A stretch of DNA of 64,000 nt from Litoditis marina (Eukaryota > Nematoda > Chromadorea > Rhabditida > Rhabditidae), in contig OZ038438.1 in assembly GCA_964036275.1 (NCBI GenBank), forward strand, positions 13,658,720 to 13,722,719, in the 5' to 3' direction. The notes below the pieces were generated by a model. It saw only the letters and a list, made by a program, of their open reading frames with translations, did not search any database and was not told where the DNA came from. Shown here piece after piece: positions 1-12,037 of the stretch (positions within the stretch are counted from its first letter, which is position 1; the number at the start of each line of letters is the position of its first letter). The translations under genes and the position numbers were made by a program.

Positions 1-98
1 AGAAAAACTTAGAAAAACGTGGGACAGTCAAGTAATCCTATGTTCTGTTTCACTGGTCTGCTATATTGGTAGTTCGCTTGAACATGGCTCCATAGCAT

Positions 99-420
99 TC
101 ACCTATGTTGTTGCAGTTTCAACTTCGTCATATACGTCAAGTTTTCTCCCAGCTTTTCTGCTACGCTCAGAAAGTATTTTGGGAGCCAACGACATAAGGC
201 AGAGTACCACACCACAGGACCATCTGTGGTTGTCGCTGAAAACGCAGCGCATTCCAAACGATGCAAGGACACGTTGGGAAGGATCATAACTGCTAGCCAG
301 CAAGAAGTTTTAATTTGAGGTGAGCTGTTGACCGGTCTCAGCAGCAGCGGTAAAAAGCAGGCTCACAGAACATAATACTTTTGCTAAGAGCACAGTTTTC
401 CCAACATAGCATAAAATCAT
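99..420 (-). CDS. Doubtful small secreted protein, two exons
   Basis: I do not recognise a family. On the minus strand an ATG at 420 opens a frame with a hydrophobic N-terminus ending in a run of small residues (FTAAAET), which looks like a weak signal peptide. A possible 40-nt intron (donor after GAGACCG, acceptor CTGGCTAG) would join it in frame to a second exon. That exon reads VMILPNVSLHR and ends in KLKLQQHR with a stop at 99-101. The product would be about 90 residues. The lysine inside the hydrophobic stretch and the lack of any known motif make this weak. The region could equally be non-coding. Confidence 0.18.
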
Positions 421-1599
421 GCCAATTTCTCAGTCTTACATAGTAGATATTGTTCTGTGCTTGGTTTCATGGCTCATGCTTGGGCTCATGGCACATGAAA
501 GTAAAAACAAGGCAAGATGTGTTTGAAGTTGGATCCCGCTTCATTGTAGTTGTAACTCATGCGTTATTTTGTGCATGCAGATCAAACTACAATTTAGGTA
601 TGCTCAACCACTTGAAGCAGATATAAACAGTGTAAGGCCAAATTCAAGACAATAAGTACTCAAATATTCTTGAAAATCCAAAAGAAAAACTTGGTCAACC
701 ACGAATATTGCCTAATGGAGATGATTGTTAACGACACACTCCTATTCCAAAATTCCATTAGTCGGTGGCCCAAGCCTAATGCATTCGAATACTTCCCCAA
801 ATTTCGGGAACAAAACGCAAAACAGTGTACCAAAACTGTCGGATTGTATCAAGGAACCGACCGCGTATGCATCCCCATGATGTTTTTTTTTTCCAGGAAA
901 CTACATGTGATCGAGTGGGAAGTAATAAAAATGTATGTAGATAATCTATGACTGTTATTGATTGTATGACCGGAGTGTGACAATAAAAATTTACGTCTTC
1001 GTTGACTCAATAATTTGAACTGATGTGAAATGTATAGTTTTTGTTGTGCAGAGGGCGATACTTCTGTCAAATTTTAGAAGCATGGTCTATTTACTTTTTC
1101 TGCAACTTCACAACGTTTTTTGCAGTATCTCGGTCAAACTGTTGTAGACTTCAACTAGCGATTCGATTACCTCTAAAAACTGAATGGTAAACCAGCCAGG
1201 GACGACAAACCATGAGATTTATTTGTTTTCACTTTGACCTGCATGTCCACAACTAGAAATGCGCCATGGCATCCCGCCTGGCGCAATACTGGTGCGTGAT
1301 TTATAAATTTTGCTTACTCAGAAACATTGGCGCCAATTAGCAGGAGTTAGCGCTAATTGGCAGAGATACCGTAATCCAAAAATTCAATTTCAATGGAAAA
1401 GCTGCTGAAAACTAATTAATAACTAAAGAAAAGCAGTAATACGACTGAAACAGTACACAAGGAGGTTTCTCAGAGTGAAGTTTTAGGAAAAAATCCTTTT
1501 TTTTTAATATTAATAGGGTAGAAAACAGGTTTTGTCTCTTACGTGTTCATGGGATGAAAATACTATTTCCATCTGATGATGATATGTAAATAAATCTTC

Positions 1600-1912
1600 C
1601 CATGGAGGTCGACTATAAACAAACCATACCGAGGTAAAATCATACCGACCCCCACCGACAGCAAACCATACCGAGGGGGTGAAACCCTACCGACCTCCTT
1701 AATCAACACCGAATATGCATTCACCTGTTCTTCTCAACAGTTTTTTTGTTCGGAATATGGTGAATGCGAGACAGTCACGGTGAAAAACACATGTCAGTAG
1801 TGAGTACTCTGTATGTTTCGAGGTAGGTATGTATTCACCCTTTCGGTATGGTTTGCTTTAGGTAGGGAATCGGTTTGGTTTCATGTCGTATGGTTTATAC
1901 CCCAACCATTGA
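1600..1912. repeat. Imperfect inverted-repeat (foldback) element
   Basis: The left arm, about 1600-1700, carries repeated AAACCATACCGA units. The right arm, about 1825-1912, carries their reverse complement (TCGGTATGGTTTG and GTATGGTTTATA). The arms are about 85 bp and the whole is about 310 bp. It resembles a MITE or foldback element. No coding capacity is seen. Confidence 0.7.
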
Positions 1913-2817
1913 CTTTAAGATGTCGTATATGGACATTTGTGTACATTTTTCAATGTTTGTCGCCTTGAAAAACTGATTTTCGGCTAGGTGACGTCGCACG
2001 AAAAATGCGAAATTGGCAGAAGTTGGCAGCCTAACGTAAAAATTGGCATGCCAATTGGCAGGAATCTGTCTGAGTACCCACCCGACTCATTTTTAAACTT
2101 TTTTAAATACTAGTATTTAACTGCTTGCTTACTTTTTACTTTATTTTCAACCGTTCAGCTTGATACAAAATGAGATATTTATATTGCTTTAGTGTGTCTC
2201 TGTGGTAATGTTATTTTGACATAAACACGCTTGTTTTGTCTCACAATCATTTCCGCTATCGATTCTGGTTTATCGCGAGCAAACCACCCGTCCAATGTAG
2301 GATAATTAATGTAGGATAATTTACCTTTTTTTTTTGAAACCTGGTTTTCCCGGGAAATAGGTTTGAAAATATTGGATCAAATCTATTGCTTAAATGGTTA
2401 TCGTTATCCAGGGTAGCCAGATAATTACGTAGTTGGTAGTTGTTTTTCGTGTTCAAGTTCAAATGTTGTTTTTTATTGCTCTTTCTTCACATAATGAATA
2501 ATCTAGAGAAGGGATTTGTGAAAACAGTTTTGCACTAGTCTAGTTTAAACTAAAGAAGTCTAAAGCACGAAAATAGTAAATTGCATACGCATTAGTGAAA
2601 CAAACATGTTCAATCCAGCGTTGAAACAAACATCTTCAATCCAACTCACGAAGTTAGTCTCAATGTATGGATTGACCACATTGTATGGGAGTACTGTTCC
2701 GACTAAATAAAGTAAAATCAAGTACTTTTCGCTCTCATAGGGATTACTTAAGAGCCTACACCGAGTAAATTTGCCGCTTGCCCCGCCAGCTCCCTGGAAG
2801 CCGGTGAATTCTATATC

Positions 2818-3059
2818 TAACCCGTTTTTCAGGTAACCTAACCCTTTTTAACCTTTTTTTAGGTTACTTCGATGGTAACCTGAAAGTAACATAAAACCAA
2901 AAACAGGTTACCCTCGAATTTGGCTTGAAAACTTGTTTTTACTATCAATTTTGATGGTACCCCGATTTTGGTTTAAGGTTACTTAGAGGTTACTTACCAA
3001 GGTAACCTGAAAAAAAAGGTTACCAAAAAAAGGGTTAGGTTACCTAAAAACCGGGTTAG
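2818..3059. repeat. Inverted-repeat element built of GGTTACC motifs
   Basis: The two ends are mutual reverse complements: CTAACCCG near 2818 and CGGGTTAG at 3052-3059. Inside, AGGTAACCTAACCC on the left faces GGGTTAGGTTACCT on the right, with further GGTTAC/GTAACC units between them. It is about 240 bp long and ends about 90 bp before the sec-15 first exon. Confidence 0.7.
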
Positions 3060-3140
3060 TTGAATTGACCCTGGAAACCTCTCTGGCTCTTGGTATTTAT
3101 TTGTATTATTTAAATGCACTCTAGCTATATGGCTATATCC

Positions 3141-3150
3141 CCAATTCCAG
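3141..3150 (+). promoter_or_regulatory. Probable trans-splice acceptor of sec-15
   Basis: CCAATTCCAG lies 30 nt before the proposed start codon with no obvious upstream exon, as expected for a spliced-leader acceptor. An upstream coding exon cannot be excluded, because the 30 nt between are also open in frame. Confidence 0.4.
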
Positions 3151-3180
3151 GTTTCTCCCGACTGGAGTCGTGGTACAGCG

Positions 3181-6100
3181 ATGATGGACGGGTCCTCTAC
3201 TGCCAGTACCAAGGATACTGCGGGTGGTAGCAGCGACACCGCATCCACAAGCTATCAGCCAGGTTAGCTATCCTATTCACAATTCATATAAGTGTTACAA
3301 TAAAGTAGCTGTTATTTTACTGGGAAAGTCTCAAGGATTCCATATTACCGAAAATGGGACCTAACTTCCTGTCCCCCTCCCCTTAATAGGAAATATCCGT
3401 TGTTCGAACTAACGAGACCCGAATTTCAACAGTCTCTCTTTCTTGAGACCAGGTTTTCAAAAGGATAAATCCCCGCTCGCGAGTTTATCGTTTGTTCATC
3501 GCTCTGGTTAGTCTAACTTTAAGCTAGCTTCGTTAAATTAATCGCGTTCTGGTGTAGAAGTCAGCTTTGACTGTCATTATTATGACGTTGTTTGTGTTTT
3601 TCTTGAAAATGGAGAACAACACGCTCTTAACATAATAAAGTGCCTTCTCATATGAATAGGGGGTAAGAAGTATGAAGTAAGACTGTGTATGACAGAAGTA
3701 AACATTTCACCATATCACAAAAATGAATACTATGTAGCTAATATGTATTTCTAGTACCGGATATGAGCGCAGAACAAGAGTTTTTTCTCTACGAGCTGGA
3801 GACGACCGATTCTGGAAGTATAGGACTAGTTTTGAGGTATGTGCCACGTTCATTTTTTTCAATTATTGTTCTATCATAACTAGATTTCCGGCTTAGCACA
3901 CAGTATAATATACAAACGCATCTAATGTTTGTGTTTATCACTGGTTATCCAGACATCGGAAATCGTGCTTCCCGGAAAACCCCCTGAATTTTCAGGGAAA
4001 TCACTTTTCGGGGAGCGAACAGGGAAAAATCGGGTAAGAAGTGAGGAACGAACCCCGAAAGCTTGAGGATTTTCGGGAAAAAGGTGCGGAAACGGCCTGA
4101 AAAAACCCTGAATGTGCGGGGAATTCACGCTTCGGGGAGTGATCGGGGATGTTCGGGGAGAAAGTGAGGAATAAGCCCCAAAACCCAACGCGCGAGGTGG
4201 CAGCCAGTATGTAAGCTTTAGTTCACCTGCCCTGTCACAACCGCCCATGGCGCAGTGGCAGCGTTGCCGCCTGGAACGCCGACCCCCAAGGGTTCGATTC
4301 CAGGGAGAACCAAAATAAGTGAAAATTTCAGAGTATATTGATGGTACTGATTCAAATAGATAACACATAATAATTCAAATGTATATATTCATAAAACGGT
4401 AGATCATTAAGTTTTTGAGAGGTTCTATTCGTAATTCGTTCGGTGAATTTTCAGGGTTTTTTTCCTGTTCCTTCAGCCATTTTTCAGGCTTTCCCCCCTT
4501 TAATTCGGGGAACGATTCATGAATCGTTCCCCGAACGAACGGGGAGCGAAGCCCGAAAAATATTCTCCTGTGGAGGTAGACTGATTTTTACTTTATTCTC
4601 CTCAGCGGTTGAAATAGTTGGAAATTGATCGCTCTGTGTTGATTCAAATGTTCATATTGATTTTTATGTTGCAGGGCCATTTACGATTGTGGCGATGTCC
4701 GAAAGTTCAGCCGAGCCCTCGAACATCGTATTCATCAGTACGACAAGAACATCCAAAAGGTGTGCGTTAATTTTGTTTTGAATGATGAAATGTTCTTGTT
4801 TTTGAGTATTTTCGACGTAACTATTTCCTTGGAAATCGCAAACGATTAACGATGAAAACTCAGGCAGAGCGCTTTCGCGTTTCGCGTTTAGTGAGCTCCT
4901 TTAGCGGTTTTGGGCATACGGTCATGAATCAGTTCATTTTTCTAACACTATAAGTTTTCAGCTCTGTGACTGTATAGGAGCATTTTGAACTTTCCGCTTT
5001 CTTCATTAACCATTATCCTATCCCTCACTTTTTCAGGTGTGTTCGTTTCACTACCAAGGTTTTGTTGATTCGATGAAGGAGTTGCTGCGTTTGAAAGAAC
5101 GATGCACAGATATCAAGGTACTTTTTGTGATTGCGTTAGAGTTCTTCTCACATTCTCTCCAGCTCAAGTTTTCGGTGTTCTAAACCAACACTATTCCATT
5201 ACTCACAATCACATTTAGGAAGATGTATTGTCAATCGACGAACAAGTTCAAAGTGCAAGTCAAGATATCGCTCGAAAAAGTGAAGAAATTGTGAAATACA
5301 GGTATGCCGTTCAGGTTCATTATTCTAATAGTGTATCCGACACCAACGTTGCTGCAGTTGTATTTCTATCTTGAACTTCGAAGTCTGTGATACTCTTGTA
5401 TTTAGAGCGAACTACAGTGATTTGTAGTAGCCACTGTACAAGCTAACTGTGCAGTATTCCATGGGGAAATGCGTTGTTCTACCCCGTTACCCGATGAAAG
5501 CTTCATCTTTCCGGATAGCTAACTGACACAATTGATTTTTATGTTCTCTTAATCAACCTTGTTTCAGAAAACTCATGAAGAATGCCTCTACTGCAATGGA
5601 TCAAATTTCCATATGTCTCCCTGTTCTTGAGAACTATTCAAAGCTGCAAGATCTAATGGAACAGAAGAAGTACGTTTATTTCATTAGATATAGTTTCGTC
5701 TCAAGCATCAGGAAGTATATCAAAATACATATGTTTGTCTGTTTTCCTTTTCTCATCTCTGAATTGACCACGATAAGAAAGATGACATTATGATTTCTAA
5801 TTCAACTTATAAATGTTTGCTTTAAGATATTACCAAGCGCTGAAAGTCCTCGAGGAATTGGAACACACACATTTGGCATTGGTGGAGAAGTATCGTTTCA
5901 CTCAAATTTTGGCCAAAAGTATGGCTCCTGTACGAACAGAAATAAAAAAGAAGGTACGTTTCTGTGGCCTCATGTTCACAGTTGTCTTCAACAATGTTGA
6001 TATTGATAAATTTGTTTGGAACTCTTATTGCATTTTTTTAAAGACAAACTGCAAACACATTGCTTAGATGCTCGACTTAACAGTACAATGCAAACAGTTA

Positions 6101-9100
6101 GTGTGCCGATTACTCATTTTGCATGGATTTTTGCGCAGTGTTACTTTCTTTCTTCCCAGTAGTAGTGGTTGGATATTGCAGTGAACAGAGAAGTGTACCT
6201 CGATGTTCAGAATTTGGAAACATTTGATTAATATTTGCTCAATTATTTTATTCCAGGCATATTCCGAGTTCAAAGATTTCCTGGAAAATATAAAGAAAGT
6301 CGCTTGTCGTATAGGTCGTCATGCAAGTAAAGATGTATGTTTCAAATATCTATTTTCACCTATATGCATTTTAGAAGACATAGCCTGGTACATATAGCCT
6401 GGTACACGTCATATTATATGCAATCTACCATAACAACGTCTAGTTTTTGTGTGTTTTTATGTAGCTCAACCTAAACAACGAAGAAATCAATGTGCATTCT
6501 TCGGCTACTAGTTACCAATCATCTCTCTAGAGTGTTGGTTTCAGGTCGCTTCACAACATTCATTCGGAGTCTCTGAAGCGGAGCGTACACGAACGTTACT
6601 AGAAGCTCGAAAATCAACTATAGACGTCAAAATCGAGCTTTCCGCTGATGGGAGTCTTCTGAAAAGGAATACAGTTGACTCAAGTAGAAGAATGGCACAG
6701 AGTGATAGTCTGGAGGTAGGATGATTGTATTAAGCGTGGGTATTCATGTAGAAGTGGAAATGTGGCTTTCGAGGCACATTATTTTCTTTCTCAACTCTTG
6801 CTTCGAGGATCACATTGTGGGAAACCAAACCTTTTTTCTAGTCCTAACCTTCTTTTCCCATGCTCATTGAAAATGACGGTTCAACTCTCCTTCATTGTTT
6901 CACCTACGTCTGCTTCAAAATTATTATCCTAGTTTACCGGACAATAAATGATATATGTGACTTAAACTGATTGGTTATGTTATGGCTGTTGAGAAATCGG
7001 AATCATAAAAGAGCAGAATCACAAACTAATCAACAACCGATGTAGCTACATTCTCGAAAGATTAATCATGTCATCCCTTAGATTTTCAGGGTGATGAGTT
7101 GCAGCTCTCAGCTCAGGATCTCATTGATTACACTCCCGTACACAGGTTAGTGTCTTAGTGCGAAAACCTATCCTTTTGAGAACAACACCATATTTTCCTC
7201 CCGCCTCGGTTGCGACCGACGCACATTCGAGAACAAAAACCACTTCAACATGCATTTCTATGTTTTTGCTGTTGGTATCCAGTAAGAGTTGTTTTGTTTG
7301 TAGTTCCCTTTTCCAAGTCTGCTAAAGAAAAATGGGGCATGTCGTGACCTGATCATCGTAAAAGTTGCCACTTTCAGATGTTGTCAAATTTTCACTGTAC
7401 TCGGTGCAAGAGAAGAGTTTGAGCTCTATTATCGGACACAACGGAAAGAACAATGTGATCTGGTGATGGAACCTCCTAGCAAGGTGTGTACTGTGTTTGC
7501 TTCAATGGCAGTTTAGGAGTTTAGTAAGTGGCCCTGGTATCCAGATATCTGGTTGCGATTGATGAATCTCGCTTTACTGGAAGGAACTCTACTGGTGTAA
7601 GAAACATAATTTTGTCAGTTTGTGGTTTCACTTTAACATTTGGTTTGTGGGATGGCGCAGCTTGAAAAGCTTATCGCAGGGAGCTCTTGTTCGAAAGTAG
7701 TGGGCTGTATATTCATTTGAGTATTCCGGAATTCATCTGAGAATCATATCATGAGTATTATGTTACAGAAAAAAAATGGTTTCAGATGAATGCCTTGAAG
7801 CATTACGTTGACTACCTCGATGAAATTATTGGATTTTTCGTCGTTGAAGATCATATCCTAATCACCGAACCGAGTTTGGTGAGTCTTGCTATGCTATCGT
7901 GTTTGTCTCATGCGATTTACCGCGATTTCAGGTCCCTCACAGCGTTTTGTTTTACAATGTGTTAACGAGTCGATAACCTGGTTTTTTCTTCACATTCTCA
8001 TCTCATGCATTTTCTGTTTTTAATCATTCATAATTACAGGCAACTACAGCTCACAAAGATCAGTTGTGGGAAAACGCTCTGAAGAAAGTTATTCACACCA
8101 TGGATACCCGATTCGTATGTTTTATTTATTGGACGCTTCCTGTGCCACTTATTGTACAAATAATATCCTCCTAGTATAATGCTTGGGAATGTAATAAAAT
8201 TTGAGCAGAAACAGCTGTAAAACATATACAGTTGATCATATCGATTACTTTTCATTAATATTGTGAATGATACGTCTATGTTCTCAACTCTTTTCCTAGT
8301 TTGGAATTGACATTGTACTTCCGTTAGTATGGGTAATGGGTGACTTTGCTACGTTGCTTGTTGAATATTGATTTCGTTTCACATCGTCCATCCGGTAATA
8401 CTTGTTCAAGTGGCCGTTTTCCAGGGAGGTTGTCCAGATGTAGAGATGATGCTCCGCATGAAGAAGGTCATTCTTCTATTTGCACTGACCATGAAATCGT
8501 ATAGTTACAGTATTGCCCCGTTGTACTCGCTCCTTCAAAACTTCAGGTATTTTCATTTCTCTCAAACCCAAAGCTGTTATCAAGTATTCTATTTTTATCA
8601 TGCCTTTTATCAAGCAGTTCTTTCGATAGATCTTCAAGAAAAATCATGTTTCTCAATCAGTAAAGTATAAAATCATTTGTACGACTAAGGTACTAATTTG
8701 AAGCATCAGAAAGACCTTCCGTTTCTGTCTTCAAACAGTTTTTTTTCAGAGATCAATATAACGAAATTTTAATGAGCGAATATTGTGCTCAGTTCGAAAG
8801 GGATTTGGAGAATGATAACTATACTCCTATTTCTGTAAATGATCAAGAGGTTGGAGTTTGTTGTTGTTGTAATTGTTGTTTGTTTGTCGTCATTTTATAC
8901 TAATAGTTTTCATTTCATAAAACCATGAAATTTTTCCGATGTGGGGTACAACTTAACCTTCTCATACTTTACATGGAAACACATCGTCATATCGATTTGT
9001 GCTACAACCCTATGATCTTATAATCTTCATATTTTAGGAATTCGTTTCGATCATAAAACAGTTTCCTTTCTACAAACGAAGTTTAGAACAGGTAGGGTGT

Positions 9101-12037
9101 AGTTTTTGTTTGTGCCTTTTGTTTTGAACTTTTGCTTATTTGAAAATTATGCAAACTAATTTGAATAGAACAACGGGGCAGTGTATGTATCTGTATTGTG
9201 AAAAGAGCGGTGATAAAATTGTAGCTTCTTGAAAGGGGAATGCTGTCAATTAATATTCGTTGAAAGTCGTCCTTTCTATTATAGGTCAAGCTTTTTTCGT
9301 TTTTTCGTGTTGCTTTTTTTCTCAATAATTCAAAATCTTTTCGGACGTTCTCCTTATCCTGCGTTGCTCTAAAGTCAATTTGTACAGGAGCCGTATCCTC
9401 GCAAGTTCCCCTTCTCTCGTTTCGTTATCTCTGTGTATGTGCAAGCGAAGCAGTACCTGGACGGATGTATGAAGTTCATGGATCATCTTCAGTTGACTCA
9501 ATCAGAAATTGATGATACAGTCCGAAGGTTTTTATTTACGATTTTTTCAACCAAAACTATTCAGCAAAGTTTAGTGAACCAGTGCTGCTATCACACGTCA
9601 TTTTAAAATGTTTTTCGAGAAACGCCTGCGTTCACTCCCATTCCACTTATTTTATAACATAACATGCATTTTTCTTAGATACGCGAATGTTCTACTGGCG
9701 CGATGGTCTGGCAGTCTGAAGACGTTTGTCAGTAAGAAGAAACCACTCGTTACGGTCAGTTTCTCCATTCGGGATGTTTGTTTTCAAGTTTCCATGGTAC
9801 TGAAAAGCGCTATACTCAATAAGACTTTTTTTTTTACAGTTTACATGTTAATCATAAGTTTGTAACACTTATTATCACTGCGTAACTGGATTTTTAGCAA
9901 TAACGTCTTGCTACGGTATCTGCTTCAGTTTTCACAGAAGCCTCTCAATAACTTTGGTGTCAATTTTTTCACTAAATTCAAACTTTGAAAATTTTCCATG
10001 CAATTGTACCAATGATAATGGCGATAGAAAATGAGATGTTTTCACATTCATGGTGAACTATCCCTGTACGTCGTTTGTACGTTCTCAAGCTATCCTCGTT
10101 GCAGCTGGTCCAAATCACGGTAAATATCGGATATTTGGAGAAGTCATGCGAATCTCTGGGTGGTCACATAACCAGGTTGACCAGTGGGGGAGACGGCTTC
10201 ACATCCTCCAGTCACCAACTGTCTCTGAGTGAACGAGTTTTTCGAGATGCCAGAAGTGAGGTGAGTCAGCTGGATATTCTAGATTATTGTTTATTTACCT
10301 GCCTTCCAAGCACGTGGCACTTCAAAGGAAAATTTAGGGAAATTTTCATTGATGTTCTTTGCGTAACAAAAGTAATCTGTTTTCGTTAAAAAACGGCAAT
10401 TTTTGTTTGCATCAGAAATTCGCTCTAGAGCTACTTGGGCTAACCGTACACTGAACTGCTTTCGATTATTTAGTGGAAGTTACCGAAGTTTGTCTGCGCT
10501 TTCACTTGTAGTCTTCATATTAGTAGCATAATGAATGAAACTTTTCGTTGCACGGTCGTTCATAATTTTCGCTCATGAAAATTTCTCATCAGGTCGAGCT
10601 GCAAATTGACGAGTGTATACGCGATAAAGTGGATGAGTTCTTGGAGTTGGGGCAGTATGATTTCGAACTTCCTGCTTCATCGGGTGAGTGCAATACAAGT
10701 TCTATGTCAATTCACAACCAAATATCACAAGCTCAGGGTTGCTATTTCCGAAATTCATAGATTGTGTGCGAAACGAAATTTCGTTAAATCATTATTTAGT
10801 CAAAGTGTTATTGTTCTCATTATTGTCGAAATAACCTAAACTATAACCAAGTTTGACAGTTTGGGTTTGTTTCACAGACCGCCTAGGCTCGTCGAAGCGT
10901 TACCTCCTCTCAAACTGCGTTTGCTACATGAATAAGTCTCACTTGTTGGCTTAACAACCATGTGTATTCTAATTATTCCATTCAGGTCATGCTTCTGATC
11001 ACATCAGCGATCTCATAAACTTCCTATCCACAACCTTCACTTCCTTCACGAATCTGCCTTCCGTGCTTGCTCGTCATGTCTGTATGCAGGTAGGTGCTTG
11101 CAATTAACATACCGGTTCAACGTGTAGAATCTTCCAAGTCTACAGATTTAGTTTTTTCCTGCGCTAAATAGAATGAGTCTGTTCTCCAGACTTGTAAGCA
11201 TCTGGCTGCCAAGTTATCGGAAGTTCTACTCTCTCCCGACGTTCGTGCCATTTCACCGGGTGCACTGGACCAGTTCAGTCTGGATGTCATGCAGTGCGAA
11301 ATGTTCACTGCAAGATGTCCGGTGGCCGGTTTCGATCATCTCACTCTTCCAATGACATTCGCTCATTTAAGGTTTGTATCTCTTCTCTATTTTTGGGCCG
11401 ATACCGTGTTTGTTGATCTATCTCACTGTGTTTGTAGTTCGATGCCGTTATTTTTGGTGAAAGATTGTGAATTATTGCGTGTATCAAGTTCAAACTATAA
11501 CCCAGCTACTGTCATATCATTTATGAAGTGGAGACGTTGATTAGGAACGTTTTCGGATCAGGTTCTGTTTACCCTTGCTGATAGTTTTCTTTTGCACTCA
11601 TATGTAACTTTTGGATATGGGACAAATACAGTATGAATTAATTATTTGTTTACAGACAGCTGCTCGACCTCGTTATGAGTTCAGACTGGACCACATACCT
11701 CGCCGAATATGGCCAAGAATCTGGTAAATATGTGCGGGTTCAAGCGTCGACTGCCATTGTGCTATTGGAAAAGTGAGTCACTTACATGTTTAGTAATGCT
11801 TCACTCCGTTACTATCTTGCGCTAGTTAAGATTAGGTTTAATTGAGAGGAAAGAAAGTAATGAAGCGCGTATTAGTTGTCTGCATTATTATATACTTTGC
11901 TTTTCTATTATAGTTTTTGTTTCAGAATGGTGGAATTCGAGAAGCGTAGCACAGGATTTTTCGGGTTGAATCGAGGGGATCGGAAGAAGCTGTTGGATAC
12001 TATTCTACGACAGTTGAAACATTTGGCAGCGCAGTGA
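3181..12037 (+). CDS. sec-15: Exocyst complex component Sec15 (EXOC6), 24 exons
   Basis: This is the Sec15 subunit of the octameric exocyst, which tethers post-Golgi and recycling vesicles to the plasma membrane; Sec15 is a known effector of Sec4/Rab11-type GTPases. All 24 exons join in frame to give 824 aa, close to human EXOC6 (804). Exons: 3181-3262, 3755-3836, 4675-4759, 5037-5117, 5219-5301, 5568-5669, 5827-5953, 6257-6334, 6545-6715, 7090-7145, 7378-7483, 7786-7878, 8040-8114, 8425-8546, 8750-8849, 9038-9091, 9388-9527, 9679-9754, 10105-10260, 10593-10683, 10986-11089, 11190-11371, 11656-11772, 11926-12037. Conserved blocks include FHYQGFVDSMKELL, ISICLPVLENYSKL, YYQALKVLEELE, IIGFFVVEDHIL, FSLDVMQCEMF and the tail RKKLLDTILRQLKHL. 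The start ATG at 3181 follows an acceptor at 3150. The first exon (Ser/Thr-rich) is inferred only from frame; an alternative start is the ATG at 3763. Confidence 0.96.
3950..4570. repeat. Foldback element inside sec-15 intron 2
   Basis: CGGGG-rich units repeat directly (about 3990-4060 and 4115-4180) and recur inverted at 4440-4570, where 4504-4535 is a perfect 32-bp palindrome centred on ATTCATGAAT. The block fills most of the 838-nt intron between exons at 3836 and 4675. It looks like a nested insertion, with a tRNA-like segment between the arms. Confidence 0.6.
4243..4312 (+). repeat. Degenerate tRNA-like segment (SINE or tRNA relic)
   Basis: TGGCGCAGTGGCAGCG matches a pol III A box and GGTTCGATTCC matches a B box at tRNA-like spacing. 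The acceptor and T stems do not pair, so this is not a functional tRNA gene. It is probably a tRNA-derived repeat. Confidence 0.55.

Larger units (their letters stand above)
1..3150. other. Intergenic region upstream of sec-15
   Basis: No conserved protein is recognisable here. The stretch holds two long inverted-repeat elements, at 1600-1912 and 2818-3059. It also holds one weak candidate for a small secreted protein on the minus strand at 99-420. Open frames such as 670-951 (+) have AT-driven composition and no family resemblance. The sec-15 5' acceptor closes the region at 3150. Confidence 0.6.

Noticed and set aside
4243..4312. Candidate tRNA gene
   Set aside because: Boxes A and B are present but acceptor and T stems do not pair, so I list it as a relic.
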